NCBI RefSeq assembly: GCF_000203915.1
Contig: NC_008390.1
Span: forward strand, 434,001 to 498,000
DNA length: 64,000 bases
DNA from: Burkholderia ambifaria AMMD
Lineage (GTDB): Bacteria; Pseudomonadota; Gammaproteobacteria; Burkholderiales; Burkholderiaceae
Direction of reading: 5' to 3'
The notes below the pieces were generated by a model that saw only the letters and a list, made by a program, of their open reading frames with translations, was not told the origin of the DNA and made no database searches. Positions 45,941 to 56,118 of this stretch are shown piece after piece. Position 1 is the first letter of the stretch, and every line of letters begins with the position of its first letter. Made by a program: the position numbers and the translations under genes.

Positions 45941-45964
45941 AAAAGCCCGCATGAGCGGGCTTTT
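45941..45964. terminator. Bidirectional terminator between the radical SAM gene and ychF
   Basis: A 10-bp stem AAAAGCCCGC / GCGGGCTTTT with ATGA loop, serving both converging transcripts. Confidence 0.9.
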
Positions 45965-45986
45965 CTCTGAAGCGATCACGCAACGT

Positions 45987-47081
45987 TCAGACGTTGAACA
46001 GGAAGTTCATCACATCCCCGTCGTGCACGACATATTCCTTCCCTTCCGCGCGCATCTTGCCGGCTTCCTTCGCACCCTGTTCGCCCTTGTAGGAAACAAA
46101 GTCGTCGAACGCGATCGTCTGCGCGCGAATGAAGCCGCGCTCGAAGTCGGTGTGGATCACGCCGGCCGCTTGCGGCGCCGTGTCGCCGATGTGGATCGTC
46201 CACGCGCGCACTTCCTTCACGCCCGCGGTGAAGTAGGTCTGCAGGCCGAGCAGCTTGAAGCCCGCACGAATCACGCGGTCGAGGCCCGGCTCTTCCATGC
46301 CCATGTCGGCGAGGAACGCTTCCTTGTCCGCATCGTCGAGATCGGCGATTTCCGCTTCGATCGCCGCACACACCGCGACCACCGGCGAATTCTCGCTTTC
46401 CGCGTACTTGCGCACCGCATCGAGGTGCGGGTTGTTCTCGAAGCCGTCGTCCTTCACGTTCGCGACGTACATCGCCGGCTTCGCGGTGATCAGGCAGAAC
46501 GGCTTGAGCAGCGCCTGCTCTTCGTCCGACAGATCGAGGCCGCGCACGGCCTTGCCCTGGTCGAGGTGCGCGCGCACCTTCTCGAGCACTGCGGCGAGCT
46601 TCACCGCTTCCTTGTCGTTGCCCGACTTCGCGGCCTTCGAGTAGCGCGTGAGGGCCTTCTCGACGGTGGCGAGGTCGGCGAGCGCGAGCTCGGTGTTGAT
46701 CACTTCGATGTCGTCGATCGGGCTGACCTTGCCGGCGACGTGGATGACGTTGTCGTCCTCGAAGCAGCGCACGACGTGCGTGATCGCATCGGTTTCGCGG
46801 ATGTTCGCGAGGAACTGGTTGCCGAGGCCTTCACCCTTGCTCGCGCCCGCGACGAGGCCGGCGATGTCGACGAATTCGACGACGGCCGGCACGACGCGCT
46901 CGGGCTTCACGATTTCGGACAGCGCCTTCAGGCGCGTGTCGGGCACTTCGACGATGCCGACGTTCGGCTCGATCGTGCAGAACGGGTAGTTCTCGGCGGC
47001 GATGCCGGCCTTGGTCAGCGCGTTGAACAGGGTGGACTTGCCGACGTTGGGCAAGCCGACGATGCCGCATTTGAGGCTCAT
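45987..47081 (-). CDS. ychF: Redox-sensitive ribosome-associated ATPase YchF
   Basis: A 364-residue YchF/OLA1 protein: P-loop GLPNVGKST (9-17), switch region [16 protein letters not shown], and the non-canonical NVKD in place of NKxD, which shifts preference from GTP to ATP. A coiled-coil insertion and a C-terminal TGS domain ([26 protein letters not shown]) follow. It binds ribosomes and affects oxidative stress responses. Length is standard. Confidence 0.97.
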   Translation of the reverse strand: MSLKCGIVGLPNVGKSTLFNALTKAGIAAENYPFCTIEPNVGIVEVPDTRLKALSEIVKPERVVPAVVEFVDIAGLVAGASKGEGLGNQFLANIRETDAITHVVRCFEDDNVIHVAGKVSPIDDIEVINTELALADLATVEKALTRYSKAAKSGNDKEAVKLAAVLEKVRAHLDQGKAVRGLDLSDEEQALLKPFCLITAKPAMYVANVKDDGFENNPHLDAVRKYAESENSPVVAVCAAIEAEIADLDDADKEAFLADMGMEEPGLDRVIRAGFKLLGLQTYFTAGVKEVRAWTIHIGDTAPQAAGVIHTDFERGFIRAQTIAFDDFVSYKGEQGAKEAGKMRAEGKEYVVHDGDVMNFLFNV

Positions 47082-47338
47082 GGAATCCTTCGGACCGGTG
47101 AGGCGGCGCGGCCGGACAAAGCGCGGCGGCGCGGGAAAAATAGGGACGGCCGGCGCCTGCGATGCGGCGGGCCGATGTTCGAAGCCGCTATTGTACCGTG
47201 CCGACGCCCCGGTTTCCGGCCTTCCCCCGAACGCCCGATGCGACGGGCCGCCGCGCCGCCGGGCCGGCCCGCGATTCTGCTGATTTCCCGCAAAGTCCGG
47301 CCGCGTAAGGGATTGGCCCCGCGGCTATAATGCCCGCC

Positions 47339-48508
47339 ATGACTGCCCACCACACCTTCGACGTCGCCGTGGTCGGCGGCGGGCTCGTCGGCAAGACGGC
47401 CGCGCTCGCGCTGACCCAGTCCGGCTACAAGACCGCCTTGCTCGCCCAGCCGGCGGCGCCGCGCCCCGCCGATCTCGCGTTCGACACGCGCATCTACGCG
47501 CTGTCGTCCAGCTCGCAGGCATTGCTGGAGCGGCTGCGGGTCTGGCAGGCGCTCGACCATGGCCGGCTCGCGCCGGTCTACGACATGCGGGTGTACGGCG
47601 ACGCGCATGCGGAACTGCATTTCTCCGCCTACCAGGCGTCCGTTCCGCAACTCGCCTGGATCGCCGAATCGTCGCTGATCGAGACGTCGCTCGACGCCGC
47701 GCTGCGGTTCCAGCCGAACCTCACGTGGTTCGATGCGCGCGCGCAAGGCTTCGACGTGCGCGACGATGCAGCCGTGCTCACGCTGTCGTCGGGGCAAGTG
47801 CTCGAAGCGGACCTCGTGGTCGGCGCGGACGGCGCGCATTCCTGGGTGCGTTCCCAGATGGGGGCGAGGATCGAGCGGCGCGATTACCGTCAGACGGGCG
47901 TCGTCGCGAACTTCAAGGCATCGCTTCCGCACCGCGAGACCGCCACCCAATGGTTCCGCGACGGCGAGATCATCGCGCTGCTGCCGCTGCCGGATGGTCA
48001 CGTGTCGCTCGTGTGGTCCGCGCACACCGCGCACGCGGACGAACTGCTCGCGCTCGATCCCGCGCAACTCGCGGCCGAAGTCGAGCGCGTATCGCACGGG
48101 CAGCTCGGCACGCTCGAATGCGTGACGCCGGCCGCCGGTTTCCCGCTCGCGCTGCAGACCGTCGACAAGCTGATCGCCCCGCGCGTCGCGCTCGTCGGCG
48201 ATGCCGCACACCTGATCCACCCGCTCGCGGGGCAGGGGATGAATCTCGGCTTGCGCGACGTCGCGGCGCTCGCCGATGCGATCGCGAACAAGGAATCCTT
48301 CCGCAACCTCGGCGACACGGTGCTGCTGCGCCGCTACGAGCGTTCGCGCCGCGAGGACATCCGCGCGCTGATGGTCGCGACCGACGGGCTGCAGCGGCTG
48401 TTCGCGGTGCCCGGCTCGTTCGCGAAGGCGGTGCGCAACGCGGGCATGGCGTTCGTCGGCGCGCAGCCGCTCGTGAAGCGCTGGCTCGTATCGGCCGCGC
48501 TCGGCTGA
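47339..48508 (+). CDS. UbiH/UbiF-type FAD monooxygenase
   Basis: A 389-residue flavoprotein hydroxylase: FAD dinucleotide motif VAVVGGGLVG near the N-terminus, LVVGADGAHSWVR in the middle and GDAAHLIHPLAGQGMNLGLRDV at the flavin ribityl site. The family hydroxylates the ring of ubiquinone intermediates at C5, C6 or C1; which position is not deducible. A TATAAT (47326-47331) lies just before the start and there is no ribosome site, so a leaderless or near-leaderless message is possible. ATG 47330 is an alternative start three codons earlier. Confidence 0.9.
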   Translation: MTAHHTFDVAVVGGGLVGKTAALALTQSGYKTALLAQPAAPRPADLAFDTRIYALSSSSQALLERLRVWQALDHGRLAPVYDMRVYGDAHAELHFSAYQASVPQLAWIAESSLIETSLDAALRFQPNLTWFDARAQGFDVRDDAAVLTLSSGQVLEADLVVGADGAHSWVRSQMGARIERRDYRQTGVVANFKASLPHRETATQWFRDGEIIALLPLPDGHVSLVWSAHTAHADELLALDPAQLAAEVERVSHGQLGTLECVTPAAGFPLALQTVDKLIAPRVALVGDAAHLIHPLAGQGMNLGLRDVAALADAIANKESFRNLGDTVLLRRYERSRREDIRALMVATDGLQRLFAVPGSFAKAVRNAGMAFVGAQPLVKRWLVSAALG

Positions 48509-48598
48509 TCGAACCTTCGCGCGCCCGGCCTGTCGGACAGGGCTCCGTTACGGCGTACACTGTGACGTGCACTCCGATTGAGCTGAAGGAACAACAGG

Positions 48599-49327
48599 AT
48601 GAAAAAAACGATCCGCATCGCGTCGCTGGCGCTGGCCGTCACGATGGCGACGCTTGGCTGCACCGCGCAGGCCGACCAGACCACCGACAAGTTGAAAGCC
48701 ACGCTGCAAGCGCGTCTGGGCAGCGACGCGCCGATCAAGAGCGTGTCGAAATCGCCGGTCGCGGGCCTGTATGAAGTCAACCTCGGCACGCAGATCATCT
48801 ATAGCGATGCAGCCGGCGACTACGTGCTGCTCGGCGACCTCGTCGACACCAAGACGCACAAGAATCTGACCGACGCGCGCCTGTCCGACCTGAACAAGAT
48901 CGACTTCGCGAGCCTGCCGCTCGCGAACGCGATCAAGGTCGTCAAGGGCAACGGCGCACGCAAGATCGCGGTGTTCTCCGATCCGAACTGCCCGTACTGC
49001 AAGCGGCTCGAGACGACGCTTCAGTCGGTCGACAACGTGACCGTCTACACGTTCCTGTACCCGGTGCTGTCGCCCGATTCGACCACGAAGTCGAAGGCGA
49101 TCTGGTGCGCGACCGACCGCGCGAAAAGCTGGGAGGGCTGGATGCTCGACCATCGCGCACCGTCCGGCGCCGGCAACTGCGATACGAGCGCGCTCGACAA
49201 GAACCTCGCGCTCGGCCGCGGGATGAACGTCACGGGCACGCCGACGATCTTCCTGCCCGACGGCCGTCGCCTGCCGGGCGCGGTGTCGGCCGATCAGCTG
49301 AACCAGGCGCTCGCGTCGAGCAAGTAA
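48599..49327 (+). CDS. dsbC: Disulfide isomerase DsbC
   Basis: A 242-residue periplasmic protein. Signal peptide with probable cleavage after AQA (residue 25), an N-terminal dimerisation domain (about 30-95), and a thioredoxin-like domain with active site C131-PY-C134 (FSDPNCPYCKRLE). A structural cysteine pair (IWCATDRAK ... GNCDTS) and the cis-Pro loop (GTPTIFL) follow. It isomerises wrong disulfides and is kept reduced by DsbD. AAGGA lies before the ATG. It is 90 bp downstream of the UbiH-like gene. Confidence 0.95.
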   Translation: MKKTIRIASLALAVTMATLGCTAQADQTTDKLKATLQARLGSDAPIKSVSKSPVAGLYEVNLGTQIIYSDAAGDYVLLGDLVDTKTHKNLTDARLSDLNKIDFASLPLANAIKVVKGNGARKIAVFSDPNCPYCKRLETTLQSVDNVTVYTFLYPVLSPDSTTKSKAIWCATDRAKSWEGWMLDHRAPSGAGNCDTSALDKNLALGRGMNVTGTPTIFLPDGRRLPGAVSADQLNQALASSK

Positions 49328-49442
49328 CCGACCGGCACGCCGGGCCGCATGGCCCGGCCAGCGAGGGGCGCCCGTGGTATCTGCCGGCGCCTCTCTTCGT
49401 TTCCGCCGCCATATTCCGTCCGATTTCCGACCGATTGCCACG

Positions 49443-51242
49443 ATGACCCAGCCGATCCGTTATTCGATTGCCCCGAAAGATCTTGCCGCGCACCTGTTCG
49501 AAGTGTCGGTGACGGTCACCGATCCCGATCCCGAAGGCCAGCGCTTCTCGCTGCCGGTATGGATTCCCGGCAGCTACCTCGTGCGCGAATTCGCGCGCAA
49601 CATCGTGACGCTCGCCGCGTTCAACGACGCGGGCCGCAAGGTGCGGATCGCAAAAACCGACAAGAACACGTGGCAGGCCGCGCCGGTGAACGGCACGCTG
49701 ACGCTGCGCTACGACGTGTACGCGTGGGATCTGTCGGTCCGCTCCGCGTATCTCGACGAATCGGGCGGCTTCTTCAACGCCACGGCCGTGTTCCTGAGCG
49801 TCGCCGGTCGCGAGGATGCACCGTGCGAAGTCGACATCGCGAAACCGGCGGGCGCGGCGTTCCGCACGTGGCGCGTCGGCACGTCGCTGCCCGAGGCGCG
49901 CGGCACCAGGCGTTACGGGTTCGGCGCATATCGGGCCGCGAACTATGACGAACTCACCGACCATCCGGTGACGATCGGCGAATTCGCGCTCGCGACGTTC
50001 GACGCGCACGGCGTGCCGCACGACATCGTGATCGCCGGGCGCGTGACGCAGCTCGACATGGAGCGGCTGCGCGCCGACCTGAAGCGCGTGTGCGAAGCGC
50101 AGATCGCGCTGTTCGAGCCGAAATCGAAGAAGGCGCCGATGGACCGCTACGTGTTCATGACGCTCGCGGTCAGCGACGGCTACGGCGGCCTCGAGCACCG
50201 TGCGTCGACCGCGCTGATCTGCAACCGCACCGATCTGCCGGTGAAGGGCCGGTCGGAAACGACGGAAGGCTATCGCACCTATCTCGGCCTGTGCAGCCAC
50301 GAGTATTTCCACACGTGGAACGTGAAGCGCATCAAGCCGGCCGCGTTCGTGCCGTACGACCTCGCGCGGGAGAACTACACGTCGCTGCTGTGGCTGTTCG
50401 AGGGCTTCACGTCGTATTACGACGACCTGATGCTCGTGCGCAGCGGGCTGATGTCGCAGGACGACTATTTCGCGGCGCTCGGCCGTACCGTCGGCGGCGT
50501 GCTGCGCGGCACGGGGCGCCTGAAGCAAAGCGTCGCGGACAGCTCGTTCGACGCGTGGATCAAGTATTACCGCCAGGACGAGAACGCGACCAACGCGATC
50601 GTCAGCTATTACACGAAGGGTTCGCTCGTCGCGCTCGCGTTCGATCTCGCGATCCGCGCACAGACGCGCGACCGCAAGTCGCTGGACGACGTGATGCGTC
50701 TGCTGTGGCAGCGCTACGGCCGTGAGTTCTATCGTGGCAAGCAGGCGGGCGTCGAGGAAAACGAGGTCGAGGCGCTGATCGAGGAAGCGACGGGCGTGGC
50801 CCTCGGCCGACTGTTCGCCGACGCCGTGCACGGCACGCGCGACCTGCCGCTCGCCGAACTGCTCGCGCCGTTCGGCGTGACGCTCGCGCCCGAGGTCGCG
50901 GCTGGCGCGGCCGCGAAACCGACGATCGGCGCGCGCCTGCGCGGCGGCGCGGACTGCACGCTGGCGGCGGTGTACGAGGGCGGCGGCGCGCATCGCGCGG
51001 GGCTGTCGGCCGGCGACACGCTGATCGCGCTCGACGGGCTGCGCGTCACCGGCACGAATCTCGACACGCTGCTCGCGCGCTACCGGCCGGGCGACAAGGT
51101 CGAGGTGCACGCATTCCGCCGCGACGAGCTGCGGACCGCGAAGCTGAAGCTGGACGGGCCTGAGATCATGCGCTACCGGCTTACAGCGGACGCGAAACCG
51201 GCCGCCGCACGCAAGTCCCGGGAAATCTGGCTCAAGGGCTGA
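49443..51242 (+). CDS. M61-family peptidase with C-terminal PDZ domain
   Basis: A 599-residue protein with an N-terminal beta domain, catalytic HEYFHTWN (HExxH at 286-290), and a PDZ domain at about 515-575 (YEGGGAHRAGLSAGDTLIALDGLRV). M61 includes glycyl aminopeptidase, which releases N-terminal Gly or Ala. No signal peptide is visible at MTQPIRYSIAP. The start at 49443 is preferred to an in-frame reading from 49374. A structured terminator follows. Confidence 0.92.
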   Translation: MTQPIRYSIAPKDLAAHLFEVSVTVTDPDPEGQRFSLPVWIPGSYLVREFARNIVTLAAFNDAGRKVRIAKTDKNTWQAAPVNGTLTLRYDVYAWDLSVRSAYLDESGGFFNATAVFLSVAGREDAPCEVDIAKPAGAAFRTWRVGTSLPEARGTRRYGFGAYRAANYDELTDHPVTIGEFALATFDAHGVPHDIVIAGRVTQLDMERLRADLKRVCEAQIALFEPKSKKAPMDRYVFMTLAVSDGYGGLEHRASTALICNRTDLPVKGRSETTEGYRTYLGLCSHEYFHTWNVKRIKPAAFVPYDLARENYTSLLWLFEGFTSYYDDLMLVRSGLMSQDDYFAALGRTVGGVLRGTGRLKQSVADSSFDAWIKYYRQDENATNAIVSYYTKGSLVALAFDLAIRAQTRDRKSLDDVMRLLWQRYGREFYRGKQAGVEENEVEALIEEATGVALGRLFADAVHGTRDLPLAELLAPFGVTLAPEVAAGAAAKPTIGARLRGGADCTLAAVYEGGGAHRAGLSAGDTLIALDGLRVTGTNLDTLLARYRPGDKVEVHAFRRDELRTAKLKLDGPEIMRYRLTADAKPAAARKSREIWLKG

Positions 51243-51251
51243 TCCTGCACG

Positions 51252-51321
51252 AGCGGCTTTAGGGGCGCGACCATCGATTGTTCTGCTGGTGCAACAATCC
51301 GTCGCCCCTGAGCCGCTTTTT
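51252..51321 (+). terminator. Nested, structured terminator after the M61 gene
   Basis: An outer stem of two 7-bp segments (AGCGGCT/AGCCGCT and AGGGGCG/CGCCCCT) with an asymmetric internal loop encloses an inner hairpin GATTGTT / AACAATC. A T5 run follows (51317-51321). Confidence 0.7.
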
Positions 51322-51389
51322 CACGACGATGCGGCCACGCACAATGGCGTCACTCGCGCTACCGAAGCGCAGCCCAACTGGAGCCTGAC

Positions 51390-51986
51390 ATGACGACCAT
51401 TCTGCAAATCAATTCCGCGGCGCGCTCGCAAGGTGCGCAATCCACGCTGCTGGCCAACGAACTGACGGCAAAGCTGCAACAATCGAACGCCGGCGCCAAC
51501 GTCGTGGTTCGCGACCTGCTGGCCGACGGTCTGCCGCACCTCGACGAATCGGTACTCGGCGCATTCTTCACGCCGGCCGACCAGCGCAGCGCGGAACAGA
51601 ATGCGATCGTCGCGAAGAGCGATGCGCTGATCGCCGAACTGCAAGCCGCCGACATCATCGTGATCGGTGCGCCGATGTACAACTTTGGCGTCTCGTCGCA
51701 ACTGAAGGCGTATTTCGACTGGATCGCCCGCGCAGGCGTCACGTTCCGCTACACCGAGAACGGTCCGGAAGGGTTGATCAAGGGCAAGAAGGTTTACGTG
51801 GTGACGGCACGCGGCGGCAAGTACCTCGGTACCCCGAATGACAGCCATACGCCGTACCTGCGCACGTTCCTCGGCTTCATCGGCTTGACCGACGTGAGCT
51901 TCATCCACGCGGAAGGCCTGAACCTCGGGCCGGATTCGCAGAGCGCGGCACTCGCCAGCGCACGCGAAGCGATCGCTGCCGCGTAA
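51390..51986 (+). CDS. azoR: FMN-dependent NADH:quinone/azo oxidoreductase AzoR
   Basis: A 198-residue flavodoxin-like protein: [21 protein letters not shown] binds the FMN phosphate, [27 protein letters not shown] is the AzoR family core, and VVTARGGKY the flavin loop. It reduces quinones (probable physiological role) and azo dyes with NADH. The ribosome site GGAG is 7 nt from ATG. It is monocistronic, between two terminators. Confidence 0.95.
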   Translation: MTTILQINSAARSQGAQSTLLANELTAKLQQSNAGANVVVRDLLADGLPHLDESVLGAFFTPADQRSAEQNAIVAKSDALIAELQAADIIVIGAPMYNFGVSSQLKAYFDWIARAGVTFRYTENGPEGLIKGKKVYVVTARGGKYLGTPNDSHTPYLRTFLGFIGLTDVSFIHAEGLNLGPDSQSAALASAREAIAAA

Positions 51987-52032
51987 GGCCCGCGCGGGTG
52001 CATCGCACCCGCGTTGCGTCGCCGGATGAAAG

Positions 52033-52063
52033 AACGCCGCGTCCCGAAAGGGCGCGGCGTTTT
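52033..52063 (+). terminator. Terminator after azoR
   Basis: Stem AACGCCGCG(T)CCC / GGGCGCGGCGTT with a one-base bulge and GAAA tetraloop, followed by T4. Confidence 0.8.
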
Positions 52064-52091
52064 GCGTGGTGCGGGTAAAAGAGGAACGCGA

Positions 52092-53006
52092 TTACGCGAG
52101 CGTTTCGGCCACTTCAGGCAGGCGCCAGTCGACCGGCTCGCGGCCCGCTTCGACGAGATAGTCGTTCGCGAGCGCGAAGTGGCGGCAACCGAGGAAGCCG
52201 CGGTGCGCGGACAGCGGTGACGGATGCGGCGCCTCGAGAACGCAGTGGGCGCTCGCATCGAACAGCGCGCGCTTGGCCTGCGCGTGCGCGCCCCACAGCA
52301 TGAACACGAGCCCGCGATGGCGATTGGCCAGTTCGTGGATCAGCGTGTCCGTGCATTGCTCCCAGCCGCGCTTCGCGTGGCTCGCAGCCGCGCCGCGCTC
52401 GACCGTCAGCACGGTGTTGAGCAGCAGCACGCCCTGGCGCGCCCACGTGTCGAGGCAGCCGTGACGCGGCGTGTCGTGGCCGAAATTCGCGGCAATTTCC
52501 TTGAAGATGTTGCGCAGCGACGGCGGCGTGCGGACGGCCGGCGGCACCGAGAACGCGAGGCCGTGCGCCTGCGGTGTGCCGCGATCGTCACCGTGGTAAG
52601 GGTCCTGGCCGAGGATCACGATCTTCACGTCGTCCGGGCTCGTCAGGCGCAGCGCGCGGAACACGTCGGTCGGGTAGACCGTCTTGCCGGCCGCGCGCTC
52701 GTCGTCGACGAAGCGGCACAGCGGCGCATATGCGTCGCTGTCGGTGAACGGTTTCAACACGTCGCGCCACGCGGCCGGCAGCGCGTCGAACTGCGCGGCG
52801 AGGTGAGGAATGTTCGCGACAACGGGGCGCGCGGGCTGCGGCGCGGCGGAAACCGGGGCGGTTGCCGCGGCCTTCCTCGCGGGTTTGCGCCCGGCTGCGG
52901 CCGGCGCGGGCGCCGTAGCGGAAACATCGTCCTGCGCCGTTTCCGGCACGGGATCGTCGAACAGCGACGCCTGCTGCGGCGTGCGGAGAGTCTTGCGGGT
53001 TGCCAT
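52092..53006 (-). CDS. ung: Uracil-DNA glycosylase with N-terminal extension
   Basis: A 304-residue family 1 UDG. The catalytic water-activating motif is LGQDPYHG (D135) and the DNA-intercalation loop HPSPLSAHRGF (about 260). Compared with E. coli Ung (229 residues) there is an extra tail of about 70 residues. It contains QASLF at 12-16, matching the bacterial beta-clamp-binding consensus QxxLF, then a Pro/Ala-rich linker. The tail may tether Ung to the replication clamp; this is inference. It is the last gene of the rpe-to-ung series, 13 bp after the CYTH gene. Confidence 0.95.
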   Translation of the reverse strand: MATRKTLRTPQQASLFDDPVPETAQDDVSATAPAPAAAGRKPARKAAATAPVSAAPQPARPVVANIPHLAAQFDALPAAWRDVLKPFTDSDAYAPLCRFVDDERAAGKTVYPTDVFRALRLTSPDDVKIVILGQDPYHGDDRGTPQAHGLAFSVPPAVRTPPSLRNIFKEIAANFGHDTPRHGCLDTWARQGVLLLNTVLTVERGAAASHAKRGWEQCTDTLIHELANRHRGLVFMLWGAHAQAKRALFDASAHCVLEAPHPSPLSAHRGFLGCRHFALANDYLVEAGREPVDWRLPEVAETLA

Positions 53007-53019
53007 GCGTGATGCGTGT

Positions 53020-53646
53020 TTATTGCGCGCGCAGCCGGTAGCCGCGCTGCGCCTTGCTGATGTTTTCGGGGGCGAGGCCCGGCAGCGCCTGCTGCAGTTC
53101 GGCGGCGAGCGTCGCGAGCGCCGCTTCCGGGCCGTCGATCAGTTCGAGTTCGATTTCGCTGATCGGTTCGCGGCGCGTATCGTTTTCCGTCTGGACGACG
53201 ATCTCGCCGACGTCGACCGCGGCCTCGACGGTTGCGCCGCCGATTGCGATGCGCCACAGCGTACGCGAAAAATCCGTCCGGAACAGTGCGTGCAGCGCCG
53301 GCGCCGCGTCGCGCAGTGCGGCGGCAGCGTCCGGCACGTCGCACGCGGCGACGAGCGCGTCGATTTCGAGCGCATCGCCGGCAACGGGCAACTCCCATTC
53401 ATGGCGACTATGCAGGCCGTCTTGCGCGCTGCCGACGGTCTTGAAGGTCTGCAGCCAGCCATGCGGCGTGCGGCGCACGCGCACCGCGCTCTTCGAACGG
53501 GCCAGCGCGAGATCGGGCGTGTCGTAGTAGACGTTCGCGAGCGTGATGACGTCGCCGGCTTCGCCAGTCAGCGTCTCGAAAAAGCGCCGGGCGGCATCGG
53601 CCTGACCGGCCGGCAGCGCGAGCTTGATTTCCGTTTCGATCGCCAT
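53020..53646 (-). CDS. CYTH-domain inorganic triphosphatase-like protein
   Basis: A 208-residue protein consisting of a single CYTH domain. The N-terminal E4xE6xK8 (AIETEIK) is the metal/triphosphate signature; later strands carry KSAVRVRR and HEWELP, and EIELEL toward the end. E. coli YgiF is a CYTH-CHAD inorganic triphosphatase; here the CHAD domain is absent. The start overlaps the trpC stop by one base (TGATG), so it is translationally coupled to trpC. A reading back to 54168 in the same frame is an artefact over trpC. Confidence 0.87.
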   Translation of the reverse strand: MAIETEIKLALPAGQADAARRFFETLTGEAGDVITLANVYYDTPDLALARSKSAVRVRRTPHGWLQTFKTVGSAQDGLHSRHEWELPVAGDALEIDALVAACDVPDAAAALRDAAPALHALFRTDFSRTLWRIAIGGATVEAAVDVGEIVVQTENDTRREPISEIELELIDGPEAALATLAAELQQALPGLAPENISKAQRGYRLRAQ

Positions 53647-54431
53647 CAGAAGAACATCCGCGCGAGTTCCTCGCCCGGCTGGTCGGCGCGCATGAACGCT
53701 TCGCCGACGAGGAACGCGTTCACGTTCGCCGCGCGCATCGTGTCGACGTCGGTGCGCGACAGGATCCCAGACTCGGTCACGACGATGCGTTCCGGCGGAA
53801 TCATGTCGAGCATGTCGAGCGTGGTCTGGATCGACGTCTCGAACGTGCGCAGGTTGCGGTTGTTGATGCCGAGCAGCGGTGTCTTCAGCGTCAGCGCCTG
53901 TTCCATCTCGTCGCGGTCGTGGACTTCGACCAGCACCGCGAGGCCGAGCGAGTGCGCATACGCCTCGAGATCCTGCATCAGCGGCGTGTCGAGCGCGGCC
54001 GCGATCAGCAGGATCGCGTCGGCGCCCATCGCGCGTGCTTCGAGGATCTGGTACGCGTCGACGATGAAGTCCTTGCGCAGCACCGGCAGCGTGCAGGCCG
54101 CGCGCGCTTCCTCGAGGTAGCGGACGCTGCCCTGGAAGAACTGCTCGTCGGTCAGCACCGACAGGCACGCGGCGCCATGTGCCGCATACGAGCGCGCGAT
54201 GTCGGCCGGCACGAAATGCTCGCGCAGCACGCCCTTCGACGGGCTCGCCTTCTTCACTTCGGCGATCACCGCCGCGTGGCCGGCCGCCTGCTTCGCGCGC
54301 AGTGCGCCGACGAAGTCGCGCAGGTCACGCGCCGATGCTTCCAGCTTCAGTGCCTCGAGCGGCGCGCTGCGCATGGCCGCCGCGATTTCTTCGCGCTTGA
54401 CGGCGATGATTCGGTCGAGAATGTCGCTCAT
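53646..54431 (-). CDS. trpC: Indole-3-glycerol phosphate synthase
   Basis: A 261-residue TIM-barrel enzyme. [19 protein letters not shown] carries the catalytic Lys and phosphate loop, LRKDFIVD the second Lys, [12 protein letters not shown] and VVTESGI the later active-site strands. It converts CdRP to indole-3-glycerol phosphate. It follows trpD by 29 bp and is coupled to the CYTH gene. The free-standing TrpC form (not fused to TrpF) is usual in beta-proteobacteria. Confidence 0.98.
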   Translation of the reverse strand: MSDILDRIIAVKREEIAAAMRSAPLEALKLEASARDLRDFVGALRAKQAAGHAAVIAEVKKASPSKGVLREHFVPADIARSYAAHGAACLSVLTDEQFFQGSVRYLEEARAACTLPVLRKDFIVDAYQILEARAMGADAILLIAAALDTPLMQDLEAYAHSLGLAVLVEVHDRDEMEQALTLKTPLLGINNRNLRTFETSIQTTLDMLDMIPPERIVVTESGILSRTDVDTMRAANVNAFLVGEAFMRADQPGEELARMFF

Positions 54432-54460
54432 GTGGGTTCCTGCTTGATTCGTAAGGGGAG

Positions 54461-55492
54461 TCAGCGCTTGAACTGCTGCGTGAAGCGCACGAGTTCGTCG
54501 ACCTTCGCGCGCGCCTTGCCGCTCGCGATCGCTTCGCGGGCGAGCTGGATGCCGTCCGCGATCGATTCGGCGATATTGGCCGCGTAGAGCGCGGTGCCCG
54601 CGTTCAGTGTAACGATTTCGCGTGCGACGCCCGGCTGGTTGTCCAGCGCGCCGAGCAGCATCGTGCGCGATTCCTCGGCATTTTCCACCTTCAGCGTGCG
54701 GTTCGACACCATCTGCAGGCCGAAGTCTTCCGGATGGATCTCGTATTCGTGCACCTTGCCGTCGCGCAATTCGCCGACGAGCGTCGCGGCGCCGAGCGAC
54801 ACTTCATCCATCCCGTCCTTGCCATACACCACCAGCACGTGCTGCGCGCCGAGACGTTGCATCACGCGCACCTGGATGCCGACGAGGTCGGGGTGGAACA
54901 CGCCCATCAGCTGGTTCGGCGCGCCGGCCGGATTGGTCAGCGGGCCGAGAATGTTGAAGATCGTCCGCACGCCGAGCTCGCGGCGCACGGCCGCGATGTT
55001 CTTCATCGCCGGGTGGTGGTTCGGCGCGAACATGAAGCCCATGCCGGTTTCGGCGATCGACGCGGCAACCTGGTCGGGCTGCAGGTCGATGTTCACGCCG
55101 AGCGCGTCGAGCACGTCGGCGCTGCCGGACTTGCTCGACACGCCGCGGTTGCCGTGCTTCGCGACCTTCGCGCCGGCCGCTGCCGCGATGAACATCGACG
55201 CGGTCGAGATGTTGAACGTGTGCGAGCCGTCGCCGCCCGTGCCGACGATGTCGACGAAGTTCGAGTTGTCCTGCACCTCGACGTGATTCGCGAATTCGCG
55301 CATCACGGTCGCGGCGGCGGCGATCTCGCCGATCGTCTCCTTCTTCACGCGCAGCCCGGTGATGATCGCGGCCGCCATCACGGGCGACATGTCGCCGCGC
55401 ATGATGAGCCGCATCAGATGCAGCATTTCGTCGTGGAAGATTTCGCGGTGCTCGATCGTGCGCTGCAGCGCTTCCTGCGGGGTAATCGTCAT
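54461..55492 (-). CDS. trpD: Anthranilate phosphoribosyltransferase
   Basis: A 343-residue protein with the glycine-rich PRPP loop [31 protein letters not shown] for anthranilate and metal binding, and [19 protein letters not shown] further on. It joins PRPP to anthranilate. The start lies 13 bp after trpG. Not fused to trpG, unlike enterobacteria. Confidence 0.98.
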   Translation of the reverse strand: MTITPQEALQRTIEHREIFHDEMLHLMRLIMRGDMSPVMAAAIITGLRVKKETIGEIAAAATVMREFANHVEVQDNSNFVDIVGTGGDGSHTFNISTASMFIAAAAGAKVAKHGNRGVSSKSGSADVLDALGVNIDLQPDQVAASIAETGMGFMFAPNHHPAMKNIAAVRRELGVRTIFNILGPLTNPAGAPNQLMGVFHPDLVGIQVRVMQRLGAQHVLVVYGKDGMDEVSLGAATLVGELRDGKVHEYEIHPEDFGLQMVSNRTLKVENAEESRTMLLGALDNQPGVAREIVTLNAGTALYAANIAESIADGIQLAREAIASGKARAKVDELVRFTQQFKR

Positions 55493-55505
55493 CGTGCGTC
55501 TCCCG

Positions 55506-56105
<600 letters not shown>

Positions 56106-56118
56106 GGTCAGTCTCCGG

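Noticed and set aside
47326..47331. TATAAT just before the UbiH-like gene as a firm promoter
   Set aside because: No acceptable -35 at 16-18 bp; kept only as a possibility in the gene note.
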